From the NCBI RefSeq assembly GCF_006874585.1, contig NZ_CP029761.1:3622001-3686000 (forward strand): DNA of 64,000 bases, given 5' to 3'. The notes under the pieces are model-generated. The model saw nothing but the letters and a program-made list of their open reading frames with translations, searched no databases and had not been told where the DNA came from. Positions 32,532-40,448 of this stretch are shown piece after piece; the stretch's first letter is position 1, and the number at the start of each line of letters is the position of its first letter. The stretch is from Sphingomonas sp. IC081 (GTDB lineage Bacteria; Pseudomonadota; Alphaproteobacteria; Sphingomonadales; Sphingomonadaceae). The position numbers and the translations under genes were made by a program.

Positions 32532-33695
32532 TCAGCCCATTTCCGCAAAGGTTTCGGCGCACCAGTCGGCGATATAGTCGCGCATGCCGGTGCCGTTGTC
32601 GGCGCCGCAGTGCTCGACCTCGAAATCCTTCCTGGTGAAGACGCGGAGCGTGCGCTTGGGGCTGTTCACCGCCTGATCGTAGCTGAGCTGCGCATTGAAG
32701 GCGGGGATCTGGCGGTCGTTCTCGCCGTGGGTGATCAGGAAGGGCACGCGGATCTTCTCCACCTGCCCGTCGAGCGTGATCCGGTCGGCGTATTCGAGGA
32801 AGGCGTCGCGCCCCCCATTTTGGGCTTCGATGCCGAAGACCCACATGACGTGGTCCCAATAGTGCGGCACCGGGTTCTCGCCTTCGTTGGCCACGCGCTC
32901 GCGCTGGCGGCGGCCCCAGACGTGGTTGGCGCCCATCACCGCGCAAAGCGCATAGCGCGGCTCGTTGGCGGCGATGCGCGGTGCGTGATAGCCGCCGAAG
33001 GAGAGGCCGAAAATGCCGATCCGGTCATGGATCACGTCATCGCGCGTCAGCAGGTATTCGAGCGCAGGGGTGCCCCAGCGCTCGCCGTCGAACACGGCGG
33101 GAAGGCCGCGCTTGCGGATCGCCTCGCCGGTGCCGGGCTGGTCGACGAACAGGGTGTTCATGCCCCGCTCCAGATTCGATTGGCCATGGCCCGCCATGCA
33201 GACCTGCTCCTTCATCGAATCGAGCCCGTTGACCGAGACCAGCGTCGGGCGCGGCGTGCCCGAACCGTCGTGGACAAAAATGGCGGTATAGGCGCTGTCC
33301 TCGTAGGGGATTTCGACCTTGTCGACATGCAGCCCGCGCAGCTTCGCGCCCTTGTGGAACAGCTCCAGCCCCTTGTCGTAGGCGGCCCAGCGCGGGGCAT
33401 AGTCGCGGCTCTGCATGCGCTCGGCCGCGAGATAGTAGCCCGAGGCGCGCAAGTACTTGGTGCCGGCGGAAAGCAGGAAACCGGCCGCCTCGTCGCCTTG
33501 GGCATTGGCGGTGACCTGATCGGCGACCGCGATCCAGCTGTCGAACATCTGCGCGGACCCGGCATCGGCGCCGGCCTTGCTCGCCTCCATGATCGGGCGG
33601 TTGGCCGCGTCGATCTCGCCGTAATTGCCCCCGCAGGCGAGCGCGAGGTTGGTGGCGAGGTTCCAGACGTAGTTTCCGGGGAACGGTTCGAACAT
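32532..33695 (-). CDS. Alpha/beta hydrolase of the DHPON-hydrolase/FrsA-like type
   Basis: Protein of 387 aa with a helical N-terminal cap (about 1-120) and an alpha/beta hydrolase core. The nucleophile elbow is GLSFGG with Ser232, the acid region is LITHGENDRQIP, and a late His is in VEHCGADNGTG. Architecture and the VSVNGLDSMKE and DQPGTGEA segments resemble 2,6-dihydroxypseudooxynicotine hydrolase-type C-C bond hydrolases. Cleavage of a 1,3-diketone-like intermediate fits the pathway context but is inference. A strong hairpin separates it from the SDR upstream. Confidence 0.83.
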   Translation of the reverse strand: MFEPFPGNYVWNLATNLALACGGNYGEIDAANRPIMEASKAGADAGSAQMFDSWIAVADQVTANAQGDEAAGFLLSAGTKYLRASGYYLAAERMQSRDYAPRWAAYDKGLELFHKGAKLRGLHVDKVEIPYEDSAYTAIFVHDGSGTPRPTLVSVNGLDSMKEQVCMAGHGQSNLERGMNTLFVDQPGTGEAIRKRGLPAVFDGERWGTPALEYLLTRDDVIHDRIGIFGLSFGGYHAPRIAANEPRYALCAVMGANHVWGRRQRERVANEGENPVPHYWDHVMWVFGIEAQNGGRDAFLEYADRITLDGQVEKIRVPFLITHGENDRQIPAFNAQLSYDQAVNSPKRTLRVFTRKDFEVEHCGADNGTGMRDYIADWCAETFAEMG

Positions 33696-33725
33696 GATCT
33701 ATCCTGCGGGAAGTTTTGGGTTGTC

Positions 33726-33768
33726 GCGTTTTCCGAGGCATCAGGTGTTCCACCTGATTGGAAAACGC
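33726..33768. repeat. Palindromic REP-like hairpin between SDR and hydrolase
   Basis: Nested inverted repeats GCGTTTTCC/GGAAAACGC (33726-33734 with 33760-33768) and ATCAGGTG/CACCTGAT (33740-33747 with 33751-33758) form one long, near-perfect hairpin with a 3-base loop. It resembles a dispersed intergenic palindrome. It may cause partial termination or set the ratio of upstream to downstream gene expression. Confidence 0.88.
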
Positions 33769-33777
33769 TTGGGGCGA

Positions 33778-34533
33778 TTATTCTGCGGTCCAGCCGCCAT
33801 CGACGACAAGGCTGGTGCCGGTCATGAGCGCGGAGGCGTCGGAGGCGAGGAACAGCACCGCGCCCATCAGGTCCTCCACCTGGCCGATGCGGCCGAGCTT
33901 GATCTTCGAAAGCACGCTGGCCTTGAAGGCTTCGTCCTCGAAGAAGGGCTTGGTCAGCGGGGTTTCGATGAATGTCGGGGCGATCGTGTTGGAGCGGATG
34001 CCGTGGGGGGCAAGGTCCAGCGCCATGGCCTTGTTCATGCCCTCCAGCGCCCACTTGCTGGCGCAGTAGAGCGAGCGGTTCGGCCCGCCGACATGCCCCA
34101 TCTGGCTGCCCATGTGGATCAGGCTGCCCCTGGTGCCGGTACCTGTCATCCGCTTCACGCAGGCCTGCGCCACGAAAAAGGCGGACTTGAGATTGAGGTC
34201 GAGCACGGCGTCGTAATCGCCTTCGCTCACCTCCCACATCGGCTTGGGGCGGTTGGTGCCGGCATTGTTGACGAGCACGTGGAACGGCGCGCGGTCCGCG
34301 AAGAACGCGGCCACGGCGCCGAGGTCGGAAACGTCGAGCGTCGCGGCGCATGCACCATTGCCGATCTCGGCGGCAGCCGCCTCGATCTCCCCCGAGGTGC
34401 GGGCAACCAGCGTGACCTCGGCGCCCGCCGCCGCCAGCGCGGCGGCGGCGGCGAGGCCGATGCCCCGGCCCGCGCCGGTCACCACAGCCCGGCGTCCATC
34501 AAGGCGCAGGCTCGGCGTCTGCGGGATCGCCAT
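33778..34533 (-). CDS. SDR family oxidoreductase (catabolic operon)
   Basis: Classical SDR of 251 aa: TGAGRGIG cofactor motif, NNAGTN, catalytic Ser in HMGSQMG, YCASKWAL Tyr/Lys pair, and C-terminal FLASDASALMTGTSLVVDGGW. The family pattern fits 3-oxoacyl-reductase-like or gluconate-type dehydrogenases acting on a hydroxy intermediate. It follows the HisD-like dehydrogenase by only 2 bp and is surely cotranscribed. Confidence 0.9.
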   Translation of the reverse strand: MAIPQTPSLRLDGRRAVVTGAGRGIGLAAAAALAAAGAEVTLVARTSGEIEAAAAEIGNGACAATLDVSDLGAVAAFFADRAPFHVLVNNAGTNRPKPMWEVSEGDYDAVLDLNLKSAFFVAQACVKRMTGTGTRGSLIHMGSQMGHVGGPNRSLYCASKWALEGMNKAMALDLAPHGIRSNTIAPTFIETPLTKPFFEDEAFKASVLSKIKLGRIGQVEDLMGAVLFLASDASALMTGTSLVVDGGWTAE

Positions 34534-34535
34534 GG

Positions 34536-35867
34536 TCAGGCCGCCGTCTCGGGCGTCGGTTCGGCCTGCCCGGCATAGGGCACGTTGCGCCCGCCGAAGC
34601 GCCGCACGCGGATATTCGCCTGCTCGCCGTGGCCTGCGAAGCCCTCCAGCGCGCAGAGGCGCGAGCAATATTCGCCGATCAGCGCCGAGGCCTCGTCGGT
34701 GGTGACGCGCTGGTAGGTGCAGGTCTTCAGGAACTTGCCGACCCACAGGCCGCCGGTGTAGCGCGCCGACTTCTTCGTGGGCAGCGTGTGGTTGGTGCCG
34801 ATCACCTTGTCGCCGAAGCTGACATTGGTGCGGCTCCCCAGGAACAGCGCGCCGTAGTTGGTCATGGTGCTCAGGAAATAGTCCGGATCGGCGGTCATCA
34901 CCTGCACGTGCTCGCTGGCGATCTCGTCGGCGACCCTGACCATCTCCTCGTAGCTGTCCGCCACGATCACTTCGCCGAAGTTTTCCCAGGCCTTGCGGGC
35001 ATGGTCGGCGGTGGGGAGGATCTGCAGCAGGCGCTCGATCTCGGCCATCGTCGCGCCGGCGAACTTCTCCGAATTGGTCAGCAGCACGCCGGGGCTGTCC
35101 GGCCCGTGCTCGACCTGTCCGAGGATGTCGGTGGCGGCGATTTCGGGATCGCAGCCGATCTCGTCGGCAATGATCAGGGTTTCGGTCGGCCCGGCGAACA
35201 GGTCGATGCCGACACGCCCGAAAAGCTGGCGCTTGGCTTCGGCGACGAAGGCATTGCCGGGACCGACAAGGATATCGACCGGATCGATGCTCTGCGTGCC
35301 GAGCGCCATGGCGCCGACCGCCTGAATGCCGCCCAGCGCATAGATCGCATCGGCTCCGGCCATGGCCTGCGCGGCGACGATCGCGCGCGCGGGCTGGCCC
35401 TGAAACGGCGGGGCGCAGGTGACGACGCGCTTCACGCCCGCGACCTTGGCGGTGATCACCGACATGTGCGCGGAGGCCAGCAGCGGATACTTGCCGCCGG
35501 GCACATAGCAGCCTGCGGAATTCAGAGGGATGTTCCGGTGGCCCAGCACGACGCCGGGCAGCGTCTCGACTTCCACGTCCTGCATCGAAGCGCGCTGGAT
35601 CTGGGCGAAGTTCTTCACCTGCGCCTGCGCGAACTCGATGTCCTTGCGTTCCTGCGGGGTCAGGCTGTCGACGCAGGCGTCGATTTCGGCTTGGCTGAGG
35701 CGGTAGTCGTCGCGGTCCCAGCCGTCGAACCGGATAGACATCTCGCGCACCGCTTCGTCGCCGCGCTTCTCGATATCGGCAAGCGCCGCCTCGACGATGT
35801 CGCGAACCTTGCGGTCCGCGTCTGCCTTTGCCTCGGCAGTGGCGCCGCGCTTCAGCCAGGTGGCCAT
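34536..35867 (-). CDS. Histidinol-dehydrogenase-family enzyme, probably catabolic
   Basis: Protein of 443 aa of the HisD family. Metal and catalytic elements are present: GQVEHGPDSPG (Gln/His), SEHVQV (Glu/His pair), GTNHTLPT and EGFAGHGEQA (His), plus NIPLNSAGCYVPGGKYPL and ILVGPGNAFVAEAKRQLFG. It is not beside other his genes but in a catabolic operon, and it resembles HisD homologues that oxidise other alcohols, such as sulfopropanediol dehydrogenase HpsN. A two-step alcohol-to-acid oxidation of an unknown substrate is likely. It is the first gene leftward from the control region. Confidence 0.88.
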   Translation of the reverse strand: MATWLKRGATAEAKADADRKVRDIVEAALADIEKRGDEAVREMSIRFDGWDRDDYRLSQAEIDACVDSLTPQERKDIEFAQAQVKNFAQIQRASMQDVEVETLPGVVLGHRNIPLNSAGCYVPGGKYPLLASAHMSVITAKVAGVKRVVTCAPPFQGQPARAIVAAQAMAGADAIYALGGIQAVGAMALGTQSIDPVDILVGPGNAFVAEAKRQLFGRVGIDLFAGPTETLIIADEIGCDPEIAATDILGQVEHGPDSPGVLLTNSEKFAGATMAEIERLLQILPTADHARKAWENFGEVIVADSYEEMVRVADEIASEHVQVMTADPDYFLSTMTNYGALFLGSRTNVSFGDKVIGTNHTLPTKKSARYTGGLWVGKFLKTCTYQRVTTDEASALIGEYCSRLCALEGFAGHGEQANIRVRRFGGRNVPYAGQAEPTPETAA

Positions 35868-36040
35868 GATATTCTCCCGATCCGGTGTGACGTGATTTTC
35901 ACCGGACCTAGCGCCGGGGGGCGAGCGGGGACCATCGCATGTTATCGATGGCTTGCTATCGATCCTATGCCGTTGTTGCCGCAGGAGGGCTTCGCTAGCC
36001 CGGTTCTCAAGGAAAGAGCATTCCGGGAGAGAACCAAGAC
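35868..36040. promoter_or_regulatory. Divergent control region of the catabolic gene sets
   Basis: 173 bp between the HisD-like and FAH-family start codons. It holds an inverted repeat TCCGGTG-N12-CACCGGA (35881-35906) close to the leftward start and a pair of TATCGAT boxes 14 bp apart (35943-35949, 35957-35963). Both are candidate operators for one regulator controlling both sides; no regulator gene lies in the cluster itself. Confidence 0.6.
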
Positions 36041-36985
36041 ATGCGCCTCGCAACCCTCGATGACGGCACCCCCGACGGGCGCCTCGTCGTCGTTTCGCCC
36101 GAGGGCGACCGTTTTGCGCCCGCGCCGGTGGATACGCTGCAGCAGGCGATGGAAAGCTGGGCCTTTGTCGCGCCGGTGCTGGCCGGGATTTCGGAGTTTC
36201 CCGAGGCGCTGGACGCCGCGTTGCTGCGCGCACCGCTGCCGCGTGCCTGGCAATGGCTCGATGGCTCCGCGTTCGCCTGCCACGGCGAACTGATGGACAA
36301 GGCGCTGGGCGTCGTGCCGGTGAAGACCGGCAAGCCGCTGATGTATCAGGGCACTTCCGACAAGTTTTACGGCCCGGCCGAGGATGTGCGCTTCCTTACC
36401 GAAGAGAACGGTATCGATTTCGAGGGCGAGTTCGGCGTGATCGTCGACGGCGTACCGATGGGGACCTGCGCCGAAGACTGCATGCAGCACATTCGCCTGA
36501 TCGTGCAGATCAACGACTGGTCGCTGCGCAAGCTGGCCGGGCCGGAGATGAAGACCGGCTTCGGCTGGGTCCAGGCCAAGCCGCCCTGTTCGATGGCGCC
36601 CTTTGCGGTGACGCCGGAGGAACTGGGCGACCAGTGGCGGAGTGGCCGCGTCTGCATGGACCTCTTGGTGGACTGGAACGGCCAGCGCTTCGGCGCCGCC
36701 AATGGCGAGCCGATGGGGCACGGCTTCCACGAACTGGTCGCCCACGCCTGCGCCACGCGCGATCTGGTGGCGGGTACGGTGATCGGCTCAGGCACCGTCT
36801 CCAACGCAAACTACCGCGAGATCGGCTCCTCCTGCATCGCCGAGCGGCGCGGCATCGAGTTGGTCGATTTCGGCGCGCCGCGCACCGAATTCATGCGCTT
36901 CGGCGATACCGTGCGCATGCAGGGAACCCTTGCCGACGGCCGCGCGCCGTTCGGCGTCATCGAACAGAAGGTTGTACAGGCATGA
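36041..36985 (+). CDS. Fumarylacetoacetate hydrolase family protein
   Basis: Protein of 314 aa with the FAH fold. The metal-binding triad region is GIDFEGEFGVIVDG (Glu-x-Glu type), followed by IRLIVQINDWSLR, and the family GSGTVSNANYREIGSSCIAERR (cited as GTVSNANYREIGSSCIAE). FAH-family members hydrolyse acylpyruvates or decarboxylate/hydrate ring-cleavage products, the usual last steps of aromatic breakdown. It overlaps the cupin gene by four bases (ATGA). Confidence 0.88.
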   Translation: MRLATLDDGTPDGRLVVVSPEGDRFAPAPVDTLQQAMESWAFVAPVLAGISEFPEALDAALLRAPLPRAWQWLDGSAFACHGELMDKALGVVPVKTGKPLMYQGTSDKFYGPAEDVRFLTEENGIDFEGEFGVIVDGVPMGTCAEDCMQHIRLIVQINDWSLRKLAGPEMKTGFGWVQAKPPCSMAPFAVTPEELGDQWRSGRVCMDLLVDWNGQRFGAANGEPMGHGFHELVAHACATRDLVAGTVIGSGTVSNANYREIGSSCIAERRGIELVDFGAPRTEFMRFGDTVRMQGTLADGRAPFGVIEQKVVQA

Positions 36986-37530
36986 GCGAAGTCCTTTCCG
37001 ATTCCGGCCTGCCGCCCATCCAGCGTGTCGTCACCGGCCACGACGGGAACGGGCGCGCGGTGTTCCGCTCCGAAGACGTGACGCCGACGAAAATGATCCC
37101 CTCGGGCGATGCCTCGTTCCTGACGATCTGGACCACCGCCACCGTCCCTGCCGACAACAACGACGAAACCGAAGGCCGCGAACGCCCCACTGGCACGACG
37201 CTCGAAGGCGGATCGGTGATCCGCGTGGTGGACATGCTGCCGGGCAAGCAGAGCCCGATGCACCGCACCAACTCGATCGACTACGGGGTGGTGATGAAGG
37301 GCGAGATAGAGCTGGAACTGGAGGACGGCCGCAAGACGACCGTGCGCGAGGGCGGCATCATCGTCCAGCGCGGCACCAACCACCTCTGGCGCAACACCAG
37401 CGACGCGGTCTGCCGCATCGCCTTCATCCTGATCGAGGCACCCGCTTACCTCCATAACGGCGTGCCGCTGGATGAGGCCAAGCCCGAACAGGTCGATCCC
37501 GTCTACAACGCGGCGGCAAACGAGGACTGA
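36982..37530 (+). CDS. Cupin domain protein
   Basis: Protein of 182 aa with one cupin barrel: motif 1 is around MHRTNSIDYGVVMKGEIELELEDG (His plus later Glu; cited as HRTNSIDYGVVMKGEIEL) and motif 2 around VQRGTNHLWRNTSDAVC with the second His. The spacing fits a metal-binding cupin of the gentisate-dioxygenase-related superfamily but the protein is shorter, so it may be an isomerase, hydrolase or sensor. It lies between FAH and SDR genes in one operon. Confidence 0.85.
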   Translation: MSEVLSDSGLPPIQRVVTGHDGNGRAVFRSEDVTPTKMIPSGDASFLTIWTTATVPADNNDETEGRERPTGTTLEGGSVIRVVDMLPGKQSPMHRTNSIDYGVVMKGEIELELEDGRKTTVREGGIIVQRGTNHLWRNTSDAVCRIAFILIEAPAYLHNGVPLDEAKPEQVDPVYNAAANED

Positions 37531-37532
37531 GC

Positions 37533-38300
37533 ATGGTCGACCTCTCGGGCCAGTTTGACCTCGCGGGGCGGAGCGCCATCGTCACCGGCTCCACGCGCGG
37601 GATCGGACGCGCGATTGCCGAGGGGCTGATCGCGCAGGGCGCGCGCGTGGTGATCTCCAGCGAGGATGCGCAGGACACCGCGCGCGTCGCTGCCGAACTC
37701 GGCATGCCCGGGCAGCCCTGCGATGTGACCGATGACGGGGCGCTTGCGGCCTTGGTGGATCGCGCAGTGGCGGAATTCGGCGGGCTGGAGGTGCTGGTCT
37801 GCAATGCCGGGATCACCGGCAGGGCAGGGGCTTTTGCCGATCTCGACATGGCTGACTATGCCCGCGTCATGGCGATCAACCTCACCAGTCAGGTCGCGCT
37901 CTGCAACCTGGCCCTGCCAAAAATCGCGGAGCGTGGGGGCGGGGCGGCGATACTGGTCTCCAGCCTCTCGGGCCTCAGAGGCAACGGGCGCATCAACGCC
38001 TATGCGCTTGCCAAGGCGGGCGTCGCGCAGCTGGCGCGCAATCTGGCGGTGGAGTGGGGACCGCGCGGCGTACGCGTCAACGCGATCTCGCCGGGTTTCA
38101 TCGCCACCGAACTGTCCGGCCCCTTGCTGGCGGACGAGGCCTTCATGGCCCGCCGCATGGCCATGACCCCGCTGCGCCGCCCCGGCATGCCGCGGGAGGT
38201 GGCAGGCGCTGCCGTCTTCCTTGCATCGGATGCCGGGGCCTTTGTCACCGGGCACAATCTGGTGGTGGATGGCGGGACGCTGATTACCGACGGCTCGTGA
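37533..38300 (+). CDS. SDR family oxidoreductase (end of catabolic operon)
   Basis: Classical SDR of 255 aa: TGSTRGIG, CNAGITG, catalytic Ser in VSSLSG, YALAKAG Tyr/Lys pair, and the C-terminal FLASDAGAFVTGHNLVVDGGT. It starts 2 bp after the cupin stop. It is a distinct paralogue of the SDR at 33.8 kb. It is the last chromosomal gene before the prophage. Confidence 0.9.
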   Translation: MVDLSGQFDLAGRSAIVTGSTRGIGRAIAEGLIAQGARVVISSEDAQDTARVAAELGMPGQPCDVTDDGALAALVDRAVAEFGGLEVLVCNAGITGRAGAFADLDMADYARVMAINLTSQVALCNLALPKIAERGGGAAILVSSLSGLRGNGRINAYALAKAGVAQLARNLAVEWGPRGVRVNAISPGFIATELSGPLLADEAFMARRMAMTPLRRPGMPREVAGAAVFLASDAGAFVTGHNLVVDGGTLITDGS

Positions 38301-38502
38301 GCGGCACGTTCCCCCCGCCCCGCCGCGAATCGGTCTGTCCCCCATCGAGCCGATCAACGCCGCAGCGAAAGGCTGGGCATTTCCCGTTTTGCCGGCAGCA
38401 AGCCCCGACCCATTGATGCCGCGCACCATGGTGAGCGGCACGCGCGAAAACCGCCGCGCACGCCGCACGAGGCCGTGAGAGCTCGGGAACTATCCCGCAA
38501 TT
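38301..38502. other. Junction between chromosome and prophage
   Basis: About 200 bp without a gene. A 12-bp sequence GTGAGCGGCACG occurs twice, once at the SDR stop and once about 130 bp later. I see no tRNA gene that could serve as attachment site, so the exact prophage end is not fixed by sequence alone. Confidence 0.5.
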
Positions 38503-38835
38503 TCAGCGATTTGGGGAAGATTGGATGCCCCGCGAGGAATTGGATTGCATCTCTAACTCTCTGTTTAAAAGATATTTTTTAGAGTTCGCCTGTGCCTGAT
38601 ACCCCCTAGGATACCCCCATGGCACTTGATTGGAGGCCTCGCTTGCCTGTTGGGCTTTCCAGCCCTGCACGGCGTCTTCGACCCATGCGACGCGCTGGGC
38701 GCTGACCCGGATCGGGGCGGGGAATTCGCCCTTGGCGACGAGGCGATAGATCGTGGCGCGAGACAGCGAGGTCTCGTTCACAACATCGGTGATCTTGAGG
38801 AAGCGGCCGGACGGCGCAGCGGCGAAGTCAGACAT
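38503..38835 (-). CDS. AlpA-family phage transcriptional regulator
   Basis: DNA-binding protein of 110 aa. The MerR-like helix-turn-helix is clear: GRFLKITDVVNETSLSRATIYRLVAKGEFPAPIRVSAQRVAW (core LSRATIYRLVAKGEFP), typical of AlpA, which activates excision genes in P4-like elements. The start ATG at 38835 has GGGAGG upstream; a longer frame to 38916 is not supported. The C-terminal 40 residues are encoded by DNA with a duplicated GATACCCCC box and low GC and look tacked on. Confidence 0.87.
   Translation of the reverse strand: MSDFAAAPSGRFLKITDVVNETSLSRATIYRLVAKGEFPAPIRVSAQRVAWVEDAVQGWKAQQASEASNQVPWGYPRGYQAQANSKKYLLNRELEMQSNSSRGIQSSPNR
38598..38618. repeat. Direct repeat GATACCCCC x2, possible integrase arm sites
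   Basis: Two copies of GATACCCCC (38598-38606, 38610-38618) with a 12-bp period. On the minus strand this reads GGGGGTATC twice, a type of repeat I associate with integrase arm-binding sites at the ends of tyrosine-integrase elements. It lies within the AlpA gene's 3' part, near the presumed prophage end. Confidence 0.5.
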
Positions 38836-39222
38836 GCGCGCCTCCCGCGATCTGGTGCGCGCGAACCAGCTTACGCTGGCGCGGCTTCGCAGATCGAAGA
38901 TGGGATACGTGTTCAACCGGGCTACCTCCGAAGAGAACCCGGTCGCCAGCTGCTGTTCTGGAGGTCGGGCAACACCGAGTTAGCAGACCGGTGAGAAAGC
39001 CCATTTCCGGCAGGCCCGAAGGCCTCACGGTGCGCCCGACCATAGAAAACGCGCGGAATACGCACGTCGAGCGGACTGACTCATAACGGCTGCTAAACCG
39101 CATCGCCACTGTTTTTGTGGAGACGGAAGTCACCCTGTGCGTGCCCGGAATTGTTGTCAAGGTCATGAGGCTTAAGCTCTTTTTGGCATTCTGCTTGGGG
39201 GTGAGGTTGTGATGATGCATGT
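38836..39222. other. Gap between AlpA gene and early operon
   Basis: 387 bp without a convincing gene. It should contain the AlpA promoter on the minus strand; a TTGACA lies near 39160 but without a good -10 box at the right distance. A small UUCG-type hairpin AGGCC-CGAA-GGCCT is at about 39011-39024. ORFs here lack ribosome binding sites and family resemblance. Confidence 0.45.
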
Positions 39223-39462
39223 TCACAACCGACTGTCGGCGGGGACGAGCGCCCGCGTGATCGCGGTGCCCGCTCGGTTCGCGAAAAACCGGGCCGGCGC
39301 GCTATGCTCGATCCATCCGAGGGAACGGCGTTCGAGCGCTCTGGCTGTGCGCCAGTTGCGTGCGCTCATGAGCCTGACGCCAAAGCCACAACCCTTTTTC
39401 GGGTCGTGGCCGGAGCAGCGGAGCATGACGATCTGGTCTGCCGACAGTCGGCGCGGGGTCAC
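39223..39462 (-). CDS. Small phage protein, possibly winged-helix
   Basis: Protein of 79 aa starting MTPRRLSADQIVMLR and ending with a basic helical part (ARNWRTARALERRSLGWIE, then RAGTAITRALV). The pattern of a helix, a 'sites-to-call' turn and a late GWIE strand resembles small winged-helix proteins seen in alphaproteobacterial phages, but this is a weak inference. Last gene of the early operon. Confidence 0.55.
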   Translation of the reverse strand: MTPRRLSADQIVMLRCSGHDPKKGCGFGVRLMSARNWRTARALERRSLGWIEHSAPARFFANRAGTAITRALVPADSRL

Positions 39463-39472
39463 AGCTTATCCC

Positions 39473-39736
39473 TTAGCAATGACGCGCCTTCGCGTCATGC
39501 GGCAGGAAGTGGTCGCAGCCGTGGGTCCCGCGCGCGCCGCAGTGGCGGCAGGGACCGGGGTTGGGCGCGGGCATCATGGGCACGCGCTGGGCGGCGGGGC
39601 GGGGCTTGGCGCGGAACGCGGCTGCGAGGCGCAGCGTGTCGAACGCCGGTGCGGGACGGGTCGAGCGCAGGGCCGCGTGAAAATCGGCCATGTCGAGGTC
39701 GGGCACATCGAAGAACGCAGCGGGGCTGGCATTCAT
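39473..39736 (-). CDS. Small Cys/His-containing phage protein
   Basis: Protein of 87 aa (MNASPAAFFDVPDLDMADFHAAL...). A C-terminal cluster CRHCGARGTHGCDHF could bind one zinc ion. It overlaps the upstream gene's stop by four bases (ATGA), which sets the start at 39736 rather than 39751. Function unknown. Confidence 0.6.
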   Translation of the reverse strand: MNASPAAFFDVPDLDMADFHAALRSTRPAPAFDTLRLAAAFRAKPRPAAQRVPMMPAPNPGPCRHCGARGTHGCDHFLPHDAKARHC

Positions 39737-39957
39737 GAGAACTTGCTCCAATCGATCGGTTCAAGGTGGGCGTGGCCCTTGGCGCGCAGATCGGCGCGGA
39801 GGGCGTCTGTCATCGCGCGGATGAGGGCGCGGTTGGTGCGGGGGCGCTCGGGCTTGTCTTCGCGGCGCGGGGCAGCGGCGAGTTGCCGGGCTGCGGCGCT
39901 CAGGTCCTGAGCGGGCGCGGCCTCTACTGCCTTGCGACGGCGAAAGAAGCCGAACAC
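39733..39957 (-). CDS. Small basic phage protein
   Basis: Protein of 74 aa starting MFGFFRRRKAVEAAP, with an Arg-rich middle (REDKPERPRTNRALIRAMTDALRAD; cited as PERPRTNRALIRAMTDAL) and ending PIDWSKFS. No family recognised. It begins 2 bp after the FtsK-gamma/GapR gene and overlaps the next gene by four bases, so it is part of the operon. Confidence 0.6.
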   Translation of the reverse strand: MFGFFRRRKAVEAAPAQDLSAAARQLAAAPRREDKPERPRTNRALIRAMTDALRADLRAKGHAHLEPIDWSKFS

Positions 39958-39959
39958 GG

Positions 39960-40448
39960 TCAGTCGATCCCGAGGTTCGACTTGTACGTGTCGAGCAGCA
40001 TGTCCATTTCGCGGCGGTCGTCCGGCTTCAGCTTCCGGAGCCGCACGACCATGCGCATGATCTTGACGTCGTAACCGACCGCTTTGGCCTCGTTGTAGAC
40101 GTCGCGGATATCGTCGCTGATGCCCTTCTTCTCGCCTTCCAGGCGCTCGACCCGCTCGATCAGAAGGCGCAGGCGATCATCCACGGCGCGATGCGCGGTG
40201 GGCAGTTCTACCGGGATTTCGATCTGCTGCTCGGGTGCCGGCGGCGGCGTCTGGCCATTGATCAGCACCGTGCGACGGCCGACATGATCCGGCGCGGAGA
40301 CGAAGCCGTCTGCCTCCATCCGTTCGATGAACTTCGCAGCGGCGTTGTAGCCGATGCCAAGATGGCGCTGGAGCCAAGATACCGAGGCTTTGTTATGCTC
40401 GCGCACCGCGCCGCAGGCGCTGGAATAGGTCGTAACTTCGGCGTTCAC
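39960..40448 (-). CDS. FtsK-gamma winged helix fused to GapR (DUF2312) domain
   Basis: Protein of 162 aa with two recognisable DNA-binding domains. Residues about 8-63 match the FtsK gamma winged helix (NKASVSWLQRHLGIGYNAAA, then ERMEADGFV), the module that reads KOPS motifs in FtsK/SpoIIIE. Residues about 91-160 match GapR/DUF2312 (LIERVERLEGEKKGISDDI, NEAKAVGYDVKIMR, LRKLKPDDR), a protein that clamps overtwisted DNA ahead of forks. A Pro-rich linker joins them. The GTG start overlaps the upstream stop (GTGA). A role in phage DNA replication or chromosome tracking is inferred. Confidence 0.82.
   Translation of the reverse strand: MNAEVTTYSSACGAVREHNKASVSWLQRHLGIGYNAAAKFIERMEADGFVSAPDHVGRRTVLINGQTPPPAPEQQIEIPVELPTAHRAVDDRLRLLIERVERLEGEKKGISDDIRDVYNEAKAVGYDVKIMRMVVRLRKLKPDDRREMDMLLDTYKSNLGID

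Noticed and set aside
38301..38502. tRNA gene as prophage attachment site
   Set aside because: No cloverleaf or CCA-end-like sequence could be found near the junction.
38828..39226. 132-codon minus-strand ORF upstream of AlpA
   Set aside because: It overlaps the AlpA start in another frame and has biased, non-protein-like composition.
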